DNA from: Bacteroidota bacterium
GTDB taxonomy: Bacteria > Bacteroidota > Bacteroidia > 2-12-FULL-35-15
Direction of reading: 5' to 3'
Assembly: GCA_025963775.1 (NCBI GenBank)
Contig: JAOQAD010000028.1
Coordinates: 1-49,104, forward strand
Length of the DNA: 49,104 nucleotides
A program made the translations under genes and the position numbers. Positions 25,367 to 32,986 of the stretch are shown here, in pieces; the first letter of the stretch is position 1, and every line of letters starts with the position of its first letter. Under the pieces are notes generated by a model. That model searched no databases and had not been told where the DNA came from. It saw only the letters and a program-made list of their open reading frames with translations.

Positions 25367-26581
25367 ATGAATCTGAAAATCTTCGGTCATCCTTCCTGTG
25401 TCACAGGTATCGAGGTCATCCTGCAGGGGAATGATGCATGGACGTATAACGTGGTAATGCTTCGTAAATCAGGAAATAAGATCACTATCGGGAAACAGCA
25501 GGAAGAGATCAAAAGCACTGAAGCGCTGAAGGCATTCATTGATAAAAAAGCCCCTCTTATACTTTCTCTCACAGGCAAAGGGATCATTCATAAAAAGATC
25601 GTGGGTGCAGGGGAAGATGCCAGCATCGATTCCCTGTTAAGCAAAGCCCTGCCCGGAGCTACCACGAAAGAATTCTGCATCCAGCTGGCACAGGCCAGCT
25701 CAGGGGAAGCCTTCATATCTGTAGTGAGAACTTCCATCCTGGAAAATGTGCTGGCCGATCTCTCGAAAAACGGGATCAATGCCATTTCAGAATGTTACCT
25801 CGGGCCTTTTGCGATCAATAACACAATAGAACAGTTTGGCTTCAATGATCAGCTGCTGATCTCCGGCCAGTCCATCAGTATAGAAAACAACGTGATCAAA
25901 ACGATCGTGCCATCAGCGGAAGTATCTCTTCCTGGCCTGCAGATCGGCAACGAACATCTTTCACCCGGCCTTATCATTGCATTCAGCAGCGCATTTTCCT
26001 GTTTTTCACCTGCTCAGAAAGGAATTGAAAATTCTGAAACTTTGAACGGGCTGAAAGAAGAATTCCGCGCAAAGCGAAAATTTGAACGGACAGGAGTAAC
26101 ATCCCTTGTTATTCTTTTCCTGCTGCTGCTTGTCAATTATTTTGTGTTCTCCTCTTACCGGGCGAAGAACAATGAGCTGAAAGCTGCATATACGCTGAAT
26201 GAATCGGCCATTGAGCAATACGATACGCTCCGGAAAGAGCTGGCATTCAAGAAAAAATTCCTTGAGGACAATGGCTTGCTGAAACATTCCAAAACATCCT
26301 TTTATGCGGATGAGCTGGCAAAAGATCTCCCGGCTGCCATATGCTGGAGCGCTCTCAGAATAAATCCGCTGAAAACGATAAAGAACAGTGAAGAGAATGT
26401 TTTTGCTTTTGAAAACCATATGATCGATATAAACGGCAAATGCGATCAAAGCGCAGAACTGAACCAATGGATGAAACAGGTACAGCACTATCCATGGGTA
26501 AAGGATGTGCTGCTGATAAATTATACACAATCACAAAAAAACGAACCGGGCGTTTTTTTACTCCGGCTGATCATTAAGTGA
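25367..26581 (+). CDS. GspL/PilM-PilN-like inner-membrane platform protein
   Basis: 404 residues. Residues ~1-215 resemble the actin-like cytoplasmic domain of GspL and PilM, with no visible lipobox or signal peptide. A single transmembrane helix lies at ~243-263 (GVTSLVILFLLLLVNYFVFSSY). A periplasmic coiled coil (~264-305) is followed by a ferredoxin-like domain (~310-404, ICWSALRINPLK and VLLINYTQSQ). This is the layout of GspL in type II secretion, equal to PilM fused to PilN. The cytoplasmic domain should recruit the GspE ATPase. It overlaps the next gene by four bases (GTGATG). Sequence divergence is large, so the assignment rests on layout and position. Confidence 0.75.
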   Translation: MNLKIFGHPSCVTGIEVILQGNDAWTYNVVMLRKSGNKITIGKQQEEIKSTEALKAFIDKKAPLILSLTGKGIIHKKIVGAGEDASIDSLLSKALPGATTKEFCIQLAQASSGEAFISVVRTSILENVLADLSKNGINAISECYLGPFAINNTIEQFGFNDQLLISGQSISIENNVIKTIVPSAEVSLPGLQIGNEHLSPGLIIAFSSAFSCFSPAQKGIENSETLNGLKEEFRAKRKFERTGVTSLVILFLLLLVNYFVFSSYRAKNNELKAAYTLNESAIEQYDTLRKELAFKKKFLEDNGLLKHSKTSFYADELAKDLPAAICWSALRINPLKTIKNSEENVFAFENHMIDINGKCDQSAELNQWMKQVQHYPWVKDVLLINYTQSQKNEPGVFLLRLIIK

Positions 26582-27111
26582 TGCTGAAGAATATACCTTA
26601 TAAAAAAAAGAACAAAGTCCTCCTGGCTGCAATTATCCTGGCGGTGCTGTTCGTTTATTCCTTCACCATCAAAAAAACAATTTTGCTGATCAGTGATGTG
26701 AAGGATGCGGAGCGGAAAGCAGAAACGGCAAAAGACATTCCTTCCCGCTCTGCGCTATTAAATAAAGAGATTGAGAAGATCGACAGCAGGATCGGCACAC
26801 AAACGGGATTGGCGGATGAAAGCCGGCAGTCGCTGCTGGAAATGGTTACCGGTTATTGCAGGTCGAACAACGCCGTTTTAAGGGAATTCCCGGAAGCAAC
26901 GGAAGCAACACAGGGCAGCTTTATTGTCGCCACCAACAGGTTTGAAGTGGAAGGAAATTTCTCTGTTCTGCTCTCCTTTGTTTATATGCTGGAACGGAAG
27001 AGCAGCCCTGGCAAAGTAGCCTCTGTCAATTATACATTAAAGAAAAACACAAAAACAAAAGAGATGGCGCTTACTGCCACCATTTATTTACAAAACATAA
27101 AAAAGCAATGA
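26578..27111 (+). CDS. PilO/GspM-like inner-membrane platform protein
   Basis: 177 residues. One transmembrane helix at ~13-36 (KVLLAAIILAVLFVYSFTI) is followed by a coiled coil (~37-65) and a ferredoxin-like periplasmic domain (~85-177) with strands FIVATNRFEVEGNFSVLL and KVASVNYTLKKN. This is the plan of PilO and GspM, which pair with PilN or the GspL periplasmic domain. It directly follows the GspL-like gene, as in known clusters, and overlaps both neighbours by four bases, indicating strict translational coupling and probably equal stoichiometry. Confidence 0.75.
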   Translation: MMLKNIPYKKKNKVLLAAIILAVLFVYSFTIKKTILLISDVKDAERKAETAKDIPSRSALLNKEIEKIDSRIGTQTGLADESRQSLLEMVTGYCRSNNAVLREFPEATEATQGSFIVATNRFEVEGNFSVLLSFVYMLERKSSPGKVASVNYTLKKNTKTKEMALTATIYLQNIKKQ

Positions 27112-28043
27112 AACATAAAAAAACAGCATTCCTTCTTTCAGCAGTCCTGGCTGTTATACTGCTTTCCTGCGAAGACTTCATAGAAAAGGACCTTGGCAAA
27201 AAAAGCTTAACGGTAAATTCACCGGCAGACAATGCAGTAAGCCTCACTTTCAATGTTACATTCTGGTGGGACGAATTAAAGGGCGCCAGCAAGTACCAGC
27301 TCCAGGTGGTCAGGCCTTCCTTTGCTGCCATGCAGGAATTCGTTGTGGATACAAGCGTTTCAGGCGACAGGGTCGTGCTGACACTTTCTCCCGGCACATA
27401 CCAGTGGCGCATCAGGGCAAAAAACAGCAGCAGCGCTACGGAATACATCACCCGGATACTCACCATCGACAGCACGCTGAACCTCTCCGGCCAACCATTG
27501 TCGCTTTTCAGTCCTGCAGATGATTCCTGGACAAATCACCTGCTCACCAACTTCAGCTGGCAAACACTCCCTAATACAGATTATTATGTGCTCCAGCTGT
27601 TGCTGAATGGCGCGCTGCTGCATACCCAATCCTATGCAGCTCCTGTAACCACAGGCTCTTATACGTTTCCTGCGGAAGGCACTTACGAATGGAGGGTGTT
27701 CGCGCAAAACGGCTCATCCAATTCATCGTATTACACCCGCACTATCACGATCGACACGACACGCCCGGCAGCTCCCGTTCTTTTATACCCGCTGGCCGAT
27801 ACAACAAATACAAGCCCGGTGCCACTTGGCTGGAGCAGCGCTGAAACAGCCGCATCCTTCCACTTACAGATCGCCACAGATTCGGCATTCGGCAATGTGG
27901 TGCATGATACGACCGAAACCGGAACTACGTACGATTTATACAATACTGCAGCCGGGCAATATTATTACTGGCGCGTAAAAGCCATTGACAAAGCGTTAAA
28001 CCAGGGCAGCTGGCTTTCAGGACATCGGATAAAGAGAAATTAA
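27108..28043 (+). CDS. Lipoprotein with three FN3-like domains
   Basis: 311 residues. The N-terminus ends in LLSC (cysteine 21), a lipoprotein signal. The next residues are acidic (EDFIEKD), which in Bacteroidota can direct lipoproteins to the cell surface; this is inference. Three ~90-residue FN3-like domains follow, marked by YQWRIRAKN, YEWRVFAQN and YYWRVKAID. The gene is coupled to both neighbours inside the secretion operon. Standard type II systems have no such subunit, so it may be a pilotin-like helper of the secretin, a substrate receptor or an outer surface brace. The FN3-like assignment is by pattern only. Confidence 0.75.
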   Translation: MKHKKTAFLLSAVLAVILLSCEDFIEKDLGKKSLTVNSPADNAVSLTFNVTFWWDELKGASKYQLQVVRPSFAAMQEFVVDTSVSGDRVVLTLSPGTYQWRIRAKNSSSATEYITRILTIDSTLNLSGQPLSLFSPADDSWTNHLLTNFSWQTLPNTDYYVLQLLLNGALLHTQSYAAPVTTGSYTFPAEGTYEWRVFAQNGSSNSSYYTRTITIDTTRPAAPVLLYPLADTTNTSPVPLGWSSAETAASFHLQIATDSAFGNVVHDTTETGTTYDLYNTAAGQYYYWRVKAIDKALNQGSWLSGHRIKRN

Positions 28044-28532
28044 ATGAAGAATAAAAAAATGCTGTATGTGCTGTTGCCTGCGACCATTGCCGTATGGGCA
28101 ACTATTATTATCCGGGTATATGGTACGCTGCATCCGGATGATGTACCGGCGAATATTAAAAGGGCAGCGGATGTTACGCCTGTTGCGCAGGACAATGACA
28201 AGGATACTTTTTCAATTGTCAACAACTACCGGGATCCTTTCGGCGAAAGGCCGGTCGCACAAAGACACGCAACCAGTGAATCTGCAATCGGTAAGGTAAT
28301 AAAGAATATAACGCCGGAACCGGCAAAGAAAGAAAACACATGGCCTTCGATTCATTATTCCGGCATGATCAAAAATCAAAAATCAAACAGGCAGCTGGCC
28401 ATGCTGGAGATCAATGGCAGCCAAAGGGCCATGAAGAGCGGTGACGTTTCCGACAATGTAAAAGTTTGCAGGATCTTTAAGGATTCGATAGAAGTCATGT
28501 ATGAAAAGCAGAAGCGCTTTTTCAAAAAATAA
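28044..28532 (+). CDS. GspC/PilP-like periplasmic clamp protein
   Basis: 162 residues. A single N-terminal transmembrane helix (~5-25) is followed by a linker with NNYRDPFGE, the RDPF motif found in PilP and GspC linkers. The C-terminal domain (~105-162) has WPSIHYSGMIKNQK, LAMLEINGSQRAMKSGD and VCRIFKDSIEVMYEKQK, the homology-region pattern of GspC. This domain binds the N-terminal rings of the secretin and links it to the inner platform. No PDZ domain is present. It begins directly at the stop of the FN3 lipoprotein. Confidence 0.8.
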   Translation: MKNKKMLYVLLPATIAVWATIIIRVYGTLHPDDVPANIKRAADVTPVAQDNDKDTFSIVNNYRDPFGERPVAQRHATSESAIGKVIKNITPEPAKKENTWPSIHYSGMIKNQKSNRQLAMLEINGSQRAMKSGDVSDNVKVCRIFKDSIEVMYEKQKRFFKK

Positions 28533-28557
28533 TTTATTCATCATAAAAAAACAGACA

Positions 28558-28965
28558 ATGAAATTAAAAGCAAAAAAACTAAAAGCCTTCACACTTATTG
28601 AGCTCCTGACAGTGCTCATCATCATCGGCATTCTTGTAATGATCGCATTGCCGAATTTAATGCCTCTTGTATCAAAAGCCAAAAGTACGGAAGCACAGCT
28701 CCAGCTGGAACATGTTTACACGCTTGAAAAAAGCTATTTCTACCTGCATTCAAAATACAGCACCGAATTTTCAGAGATCAGCTATGAGCCGGCCAAAACA
28801 GTTAGCGAAAACGGAAGCGCGAATTACAGGCTTGAAGTGACGCAGGCCAGCAATAACGCGTTCAAAGTATCAGCAACCGCTGTTACCGACTTCGATGGCG
28901 ATGGCGTGTTCAATGCCTGGGAAGTGGACCAGGATAAAAATATAAAGGAAGTTACACCTGATTAA
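28558..28965 (+). CDS. gspG: GspG-like major pseudopilin with calcium-loop-like C-terminus
   Basis: 135 residues from the start at 28558. An upstream in-frame ATG at 28501 would overlap the GspC-like gene and add an unneeded leader. The prepilin motif KLKA/FTLIELLTVLIIIGIL has alanine at -1 and glutamate at +5, and the hydrophobic helix runs to about residue 32. The C-terminus has DFDGDGVFNAWEVDQD, an acidic DxDxDG...E loop that resembles EF-hand calcium sites. Calcium binding at the C-terminus is known for classical GspG, but with a different sequence. Size and position next to the prepilin peptidase fit the major pseudopilin. Confidence 0.85.
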   Translation: MKLKAKKLKAFTLIELLTVLIIIGILVMIALPNLMPLVSKAKSTEAQLQLEHVYTLEKSYFYLHSKYSTEFSEISYEPAKTVSENGSANYRLEVTQASNNAFKVSATAVTDFDGDGVFNAWEVDQDKNIKEVTPD

Positions 28966-28966
28966 T

Positions 28967-29485
28967 ATGTCACTGCTCATCGATCTTTTATTGCTCAGCT
29001 GCCTTGGTGTTATTGCTTTCCAGGATTTCAGGGAACGGCAGGTGTCATGGATCCCGCTTGTGCTCCTGTTTGTTTCTTTTGGATGGAAAGGCCTGCTAAC
29101 GCTGGATTTTAACAGCCTACTGGCCGGTTTTATTTTCAATGCAGCTTTCATCTTATTCCAGCTTCTCATGCTCACTTTGTGGATGAGCATCCGGAATAAA
29201 AAGTGGACAAACATTATTGATGTGTACTTAGGGCTGGGCGATATCCTTTTCTTTGTTGCGCTAAGCACAGCTTTTGCACCATTTCAATTTGTTGTTTTTT
29301 ATTCGGGAAGCATGACCATTACAGTCATTGGTGTTATGATCTGCAGGTTGTTGTCTGTAAGAACAAATCCGGAGATCCCCCTCGCCGGCTCAATGGCAGC
29401 GGTGATGATGATCTGTCTTACAGTTACAGGCTTTGTGCATTACCCGGATTTTCATGATCCGGCTGTTTTATCCTCATTCCTTTAA
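28967..29485 (+). CDS. gspO: Minimal type A24 prepilin peptidase
   Basis: 172 residues, a membrane protein with about five to six hydrophobic segments. The two catalytic aspartates of the A24 family can be seen: D20 in AFQDFRERQVSW and D92 in the GLGD motif. The enzyme cleaves the leader of pseudopilins at the inner membrane. The usual N-terminal methyltransferase domain with its cysteine motif is absent, so N-methylation would need another enzyme or does not occur. It starts 2 bases after the stop of the GspG-like gene, so substrate and enzyme are coupled. Confidence 0.85.
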   Translation: MSLLIDLLLLSCLGVIAFQDFRERQVSWIPLVLLFVSFGWKGLLTLDFNSLLAGFIFNAAFILFQLLMLTLWMSIRNKKWTNIIDVYLGLGDILFFVALSTAFAPFQFVVFYSGSMTITVIGVMICRLLSVRTNPEIPLAGSMAAVMMICLTVTGFVHYPDFHDPAVLSSFL

Positions 29486-29488
29486 CAG

Positions 29489-30745
29489 ATGCTCAAAGCC
29501 GGAACTCTTTTTTACAGCATTGTTATTTCCCTGGTGATCGCCCTGCTCTCCGGCAGCATGATCCTGCTTTCGCAGCTTTCTGCAGAAGGCTTTCAGCGGT
29601 CATTATCGCGCCAGGAGCTGGAGTTGAATGCCGCTTCGGGACTCAGTTTATTGCTATCCTCACAAACGCTTGTAGCAGAAGAGGAAGAACAAACGATCGA
29701 TCTTTATAAAAACGGAACTGACAGTGTGCTGCTCAGCAGGAAATTCTGGGGAGCCTTTGAGATCGCTGTTTCAAAGGCAATACGGCATGGACAGGAATCG
29801 ACATGCATTGCCCAAACCGGTTATGGAGCCGATGGCACTGACAACTATTGCCTGTACGTTTCCGACCAGGACAAGCCGGTTGCCGTATGCGGCACTACCA
29901 TACTCAGGGGCGCTGCATTTCTTCCAAAGGCCGGAATAAAAAGGGCATACATTGAAGGGCAGAACTATACCGGAAGCTCTCTTGTTTACGGCGAAATAAA
30001 GGAAAGCAGCAAAATGCTTCCTGCATTCAATAAAAAGCTCACCGGCCGGATCAGCGCACTCGCGCGGGAACAATCAACAGGTAATCCTTCTCCTGCCGAA
30101 GAAAATGCAGGCAGCAGGAAAAAGACAAATAGTTTTTTTGCTCCTGCAATGATCATTTCGGAAAAGCCGGCAATCATCATCAGGGAAATGTATTCAGGGC
30201 ACATTGCTATTATTTCACAAACAATGATTACTGTAGATGCCACGGCAAGCCTGGAAGATGTGATCCTTTACGCACCTAAAATCCTCATTAAACAAGGCTT
30301 CAGGGGGAATCTCCAGGCTTTTGCTTCGGATTCCATCCTTCTTGAAAAAGATGTGCTCCTTGATTATCCAAGCGTGCTTGGCATTGTGCAGCAGGAAAAT
30401 GCCAAAAAAAATGCAGCTATTGTTCTGAGCCAGGGCGACAGCATTTCAGGAAGCATATTTTTATGCAACGCCCTGTCATCGCAGGCCTTGTACCCGGGAG
30501 GAATTATTATCCGGGAAGAAGTGGTTGTCTGCGGCAGCGTGTACACCAATGGATATGCTGATGTCAGAGGAAGCATTTGCGGAAGCCTTATGTGCCGGAA
30601 TATCCTTTTGCATACATCATCATCGGTATACGAAAATCATTTGCTGAACGCAGTGATCGATCGTACAGCGCTTTCGCCCTATTTTACAGGCATCAGCCTT
30701 GTTGAAGAACCCGGTTTAAAAAAAGTGGTCAAATGGCTAAAATAA
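29489..30745 (+). CDS. GspK-like large pseudopilin with beta-helix-like body
   Basis: 418 residues. The N-terminus MLKAG/TLFYSIVISLVIALLSGSMILLSQ looks like a prepilin leader with glycine at -1, but position +5 is serine, not glutamate. Lack of Glu5 is known for GspK, the tip pseudopilin. The rest differs from GspK: from ~225 onward there are repeated short strands with a bactofilin- or beta-helix-like rhythm (VILYAPKILIKQGF, SISGSIFLCNALS, VVCGSVYTNGYADVRGSICG). Cysteines are scattered. I infer a filament-tip protein. An alternative is a PilX-like minor pilin. It is coupled to both neighbours. Confidence 0.65.
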   Translation: MLKAGTLFYSIVISLVIALLSGSMILLSQLSAEGFQRSLSRQELELNAASGLSLLLSSQTLVAEEEEQTIDLYKNGTDSVLLSRKFWGAFEIAVSKAIRHGQESTCIAQTGYGADGTDNYCLYVSDQDKPVAVCGTTILRGAAFLPKAGIKRAYIEGQNYTGSSLVYGEIKESSKMLPAFNKKLTGRISALAREQSTGNPSPAEENAGSRKKTNSFFAPAMIISEKPAIIIREMYSGHIAIISQTMITVDATASLEDVILYAPKILIKQGFRGNLQAFASDSILLEKDVLLDYPSVLGIVQQENAKKNAAIVLSQGDSISGSIFLCNALSSQALYPGGIIIREEVVVCGSVYTNGYADVRGSICGSLMCRNILLHTSSSVYENHLLNAVIDRTALSPYFTGISLVEEPGLKKVVKWLK

Positions 30746-31083
30746 AAACAAAGCTTAAAGCGACCACCATTTTAGAATCAATGGTAGCCATGGTGATTGC
30801 CGTAGTATGCCTCAGCATTGGCACTATGGTAATTGTAAATGTGCTTAACAGCGATAAGGGTTATCCCTCGCTGAAAGCGGATCTTTTACTCAACAGCATC
30901 AGTAATAAGCTAAAGAATGAAAAGACATTTATCGACGGGGAAGAGCGGATAGAAAACCTGCTTATAAAAAAAACATTTGAAAAATATGCTGACACGGAGA
31001 ACCTCCTGCAGATGACCCTGCAGGTAATTGATGAAAACAACAAACCGATCTTTGAACGGAAAGAGCTGATCCTGCAGGAATGA
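30733..31083 (+). CDS. GspI-like minor pseudopilin
   Basis: 116 residues. The leader MAKIKTKLKA/TTILESMVAMVIAVVCLSIG has alanine at -1 and glutamate at +5 in the sequence TTILE. A short alpha/beta domain follows. Length and position between the GspK-like and GspJ-like genes match GspI. It overlaps the preceding gene by 13 bases and the next by four. Confidence 0.75.
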   Translation: MAKIKTKLKATTILESMVAMVIAVVCLSIGTMVIVNVLNSDKGYPSLKADLLLNSISNKLKNEKTFIDGEERIENLLIKKTFEKYADTENLLQMTLQVIDENNKPIFERKELILQE

Positions 31084-31568
31084 AAAAGCTACACGCATTT
31101 ACATTAATGGAGCTGATGATCGGGATGATCATCGGTAGCATCGTGGTGGGCATGTGCTATTCGGGCTATTCACTCATCCTGGGGCAATACGGGAATTATA
31201 AGAAAACAAAACAACAGGTAAATGAAAACATGCGCCTGCATACGGCGCTCAGCTCTGATTTTAAAAGATCAGAACAGGTTGAATACAGGGAAGGCCAGCT
31301 GCTTATAACGCTGGATTCATCTGTGATCGGTTATAATTTTAGCCCTGCGCTTATTACACGCACTGACCATGAAATGACAGATACTTTTCATATCGAAGCA
31401 AAGGAACTAAAGCCCGGGTTTCTTAATAATAATGCAGGATCAGCAATTATTACAGGGCTTTCATTTAATGCGGACATACTCGGCGAAACAGCCCCCTTTT
31501 ACTATTCAAAAAATTACAGTGCAGCATTTTTTATGCAACATTCAATACAAACAAAGAATGGAAATTGA
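31080..31568 (+). CDS. GspJ-like minor pseudopilin
   Basis: 162 residues. The leader MKKLHA/FTLMELMIGMIIGSIVVGM is a clear type IV prepilin motif with alanine at -1 and glutamate at +5. The body has the beta-rich pattern of GspJ and GspH (REGQLLITLDSSVIGYNF). The position after the GspI-like gene favours GspJ; GspH cannot be excluded. It overlaps the start of gspF by 11 bases. Confidence 0.75.
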   Translation: MKKLHAFTLMELMIGMIIGSIVVGMCYSGYSLILGQYGNYKKTKQQVNENMRLHTALSSDFKRSEQVEYREGQLLITLDSSVIGYNFSPALITRTDHEMTDTFHIEAKELKPGFLNNNAGSAIITGLSFNADILGETAPFYYSKNYSAAFFMQHSIQTKNGN

Positions 31569-32697
31569 GCTCAAAGCAATAAAGAAGCCGGCAGCGGCAG
31601 TAAAGCGGGAAAAGAGATCCGGATGGATGGATGCGCTGAACAGGGACATTAGCTTTACAAGCGTGGGATTAACAGATAAAAAAAAGGAACGCTTTTATTC
31701 GGAAATGCACATCCTGTTTTCTGCCGGCGTTGATATCCGCACAGCACTCGAGCTGGTGGAAGAAGGACAGCTGAAAGAAAAGGACAAACAGCTGTATGCA
31801 GGCATTAAAGAAGCAGTTATTTCGGGACAAAGCTTTTCAAATGCCCTTGAAAAAACAGGCAGGTTCTCTGTTTATGAATTCTACAGCCTGAAGATCGGTG
31901 AAGAGAGTGGGAAGCTTCCTGAAGTGCTGCAGGAGCTGGCTGTTTTTTTTTCAAAAAAGATCAAACAGAAAAGGCTGCTTACAAAAGCATTGTCGTATCC
32001 TGTCATTGTTTTACTTTCCTCGGTGGGCGCCATCGCCTTTATGCTGAAATTTGTCGTTCCCATGTTTGCAGATGTATTCAAGCGATTCAAAGGCGGCCTT
32101 CCTTATTTTACGCAGCTCATCATTCGCTTCTCGGATGCTTTCTCTCATTACTTTATCTGGCTCCTGCTGATCTCCGTTTTATTTTGCGTCTTTGTTTATT
32201 CACAGCGGCAGCAGCCATGGTTCCGGAAATTTTCTTCGGGCCTTCTGCTCCGGATCCCGGTCGTAAAGGAGCTTGTCAGCAAGATCTACCTTGCCCGCTT
32301 CTGCCAGTCGATGCAACTGCTCATCGCTTCAAAAACCCCTTTGGTGAGTGCCATCGACCTGGTCAAAAAAATGATCGGCTTCTATCCTATTGAAATTTCT
32401 TTGGAAACGGTGAAGGAGGATGTGATGAAAGGGAAATCGCTGCATGAGAGCCTTTCGCAGTTCTCCATCTATAACAAGCGCCTGGTCTCGCTTATAAAAG
32501 TGGCGGAGGAAGTGAACCAGCTGGATAAAATGTTTACACGGCTTGCCAATCAGTACTCCGATGAAGTGGAACACCAGACCAGCGTACTGGGCAGCCTCAT
32601 TGAGCCGCTGATGATCCTGTTCCTCGGAGCCATCATTACAGTTATCCTTATCGCGATGTACCTGCCGATGTTCCAGATGAGCAATAGTATCGGGTAG
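31558..32697 (+). CDS. gspF: GspF/PilC-type inner-membrane platform protein
   Basis: 379 residues from the start at 31558. Upstream in-frame ATG codons lie within the previous gene. Two homologous GspF domains are visible: one with FYSEMHILFSAGVDIRTALELVEEG and FSNALEKTGRFSVYEFYSLKIGEESGKLPEVLQEL, the second with FCQSMQLLIASKTPLVSAIDLVKK and SLIKVAEEVNQLDKMFTRLA. Three transmembrane helices lie at about 143-165, 192-210 and 345-370. It sits at the centre of the inner-membrane platform over the ATPase and is the last gene before the terminator. Confidence 0.92.
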   Translation: MEIELKAIKKPAAAVKREKRSGWMDALNRDISFTSVGLTDKKKERFYSEMHILFSAGVDIRTALELVEEGQLKEKDKQLYAGIKEAVISGQSFSNALEKTGRFSVYEFYSLKIGEESGKLPEVLQELAVFFSKKIKQKRLLTKALSYPVIVLLSSVGAIAFMLKFVVPMFADVFKRFKGGLPYFTQLIIRFSDAFSHYFIWLLLISVLFCVFVYSQRQQPWFRKFSSGLLLRIPVVKELVSKIYLARFCQSMQLLIASKTPLVSAIDLVKKMIGFYPIEISLETVKEDVMKGKSLHESLSQFSIYNKRLVSLIKVAEEVNQLDKMFTRLANQYSDEVEHQTSVLGSLIEPLMILFLGAIITVILIAMYLPMFQMSNSIG

Positions 32698-32846
32698 TAA
32701 ACAAAAAGATCTTGAATCATGAAGCTCTCAAGGCCAATTATGTTATTACGTGAAAATCAGTCCTGTTTTCTTTGAAGTTATTCATAAATGTATCGATCAA
32801 CTCCAAGTCCTCATTAAAGTTCGATATATCATGGATTCTCGCTACA

Positions 32847-32877
32847 AAGCCCCAACGGTCGTTGGGGCTTTTTTATT
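32847..32877 (+). terminator. Strong rho-independent terminator of the secretion operon
   Basis: AAGCCCCAAC pairs perfectly with GTTGGGGCTT over ten base pairs around the loop GGTC, and a T-rich tail follows. It lies about 150 bases after the gspF stop codon and separates the secretion operon from the DinB cassette. Confidence 0.9.
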
Positions 32878-32894
32878 TCTATGGATCACGTTAC

Positions 32895-32906
32895 ATACAT
32901 TTGTAT
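32895..32906 (+). promoter_or_regulatory. Promoter -7 box inside a palindromic operator upstream of dinB
   Basis: TACATTTG at 32896-32903 is an exact match to the Bacteroidota -7 consensus TAnnTTTG. It lies inside ATACATTTGTAT, where ATACA and TGTAT form a perfect inverted repeat around two bases. A repressor binding here would block the promoter, as a LexA-type SOS regulator would. No clear -33 TTG box is seen. It is about 80 bases upstream of dinB. The regulator is not in the window. Confidence 0.5.
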
Positions 32907-32986
32907 TCTTTTATATCAACATACTACAATCCGTAGCTATACACAACTATCTTTAGTAGTAAATTTAGGGTTCAATCTACTCCGCT

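Noticed and set aside
21198..32697. Reading the cluster as a type IV pilus for twitching
   Set aside because: No PilT-type retraction ATPase is present, a Glu5-less GspK-like protein is, and the GspL-like fused layout and GspC-like linker fit type II secretion better.
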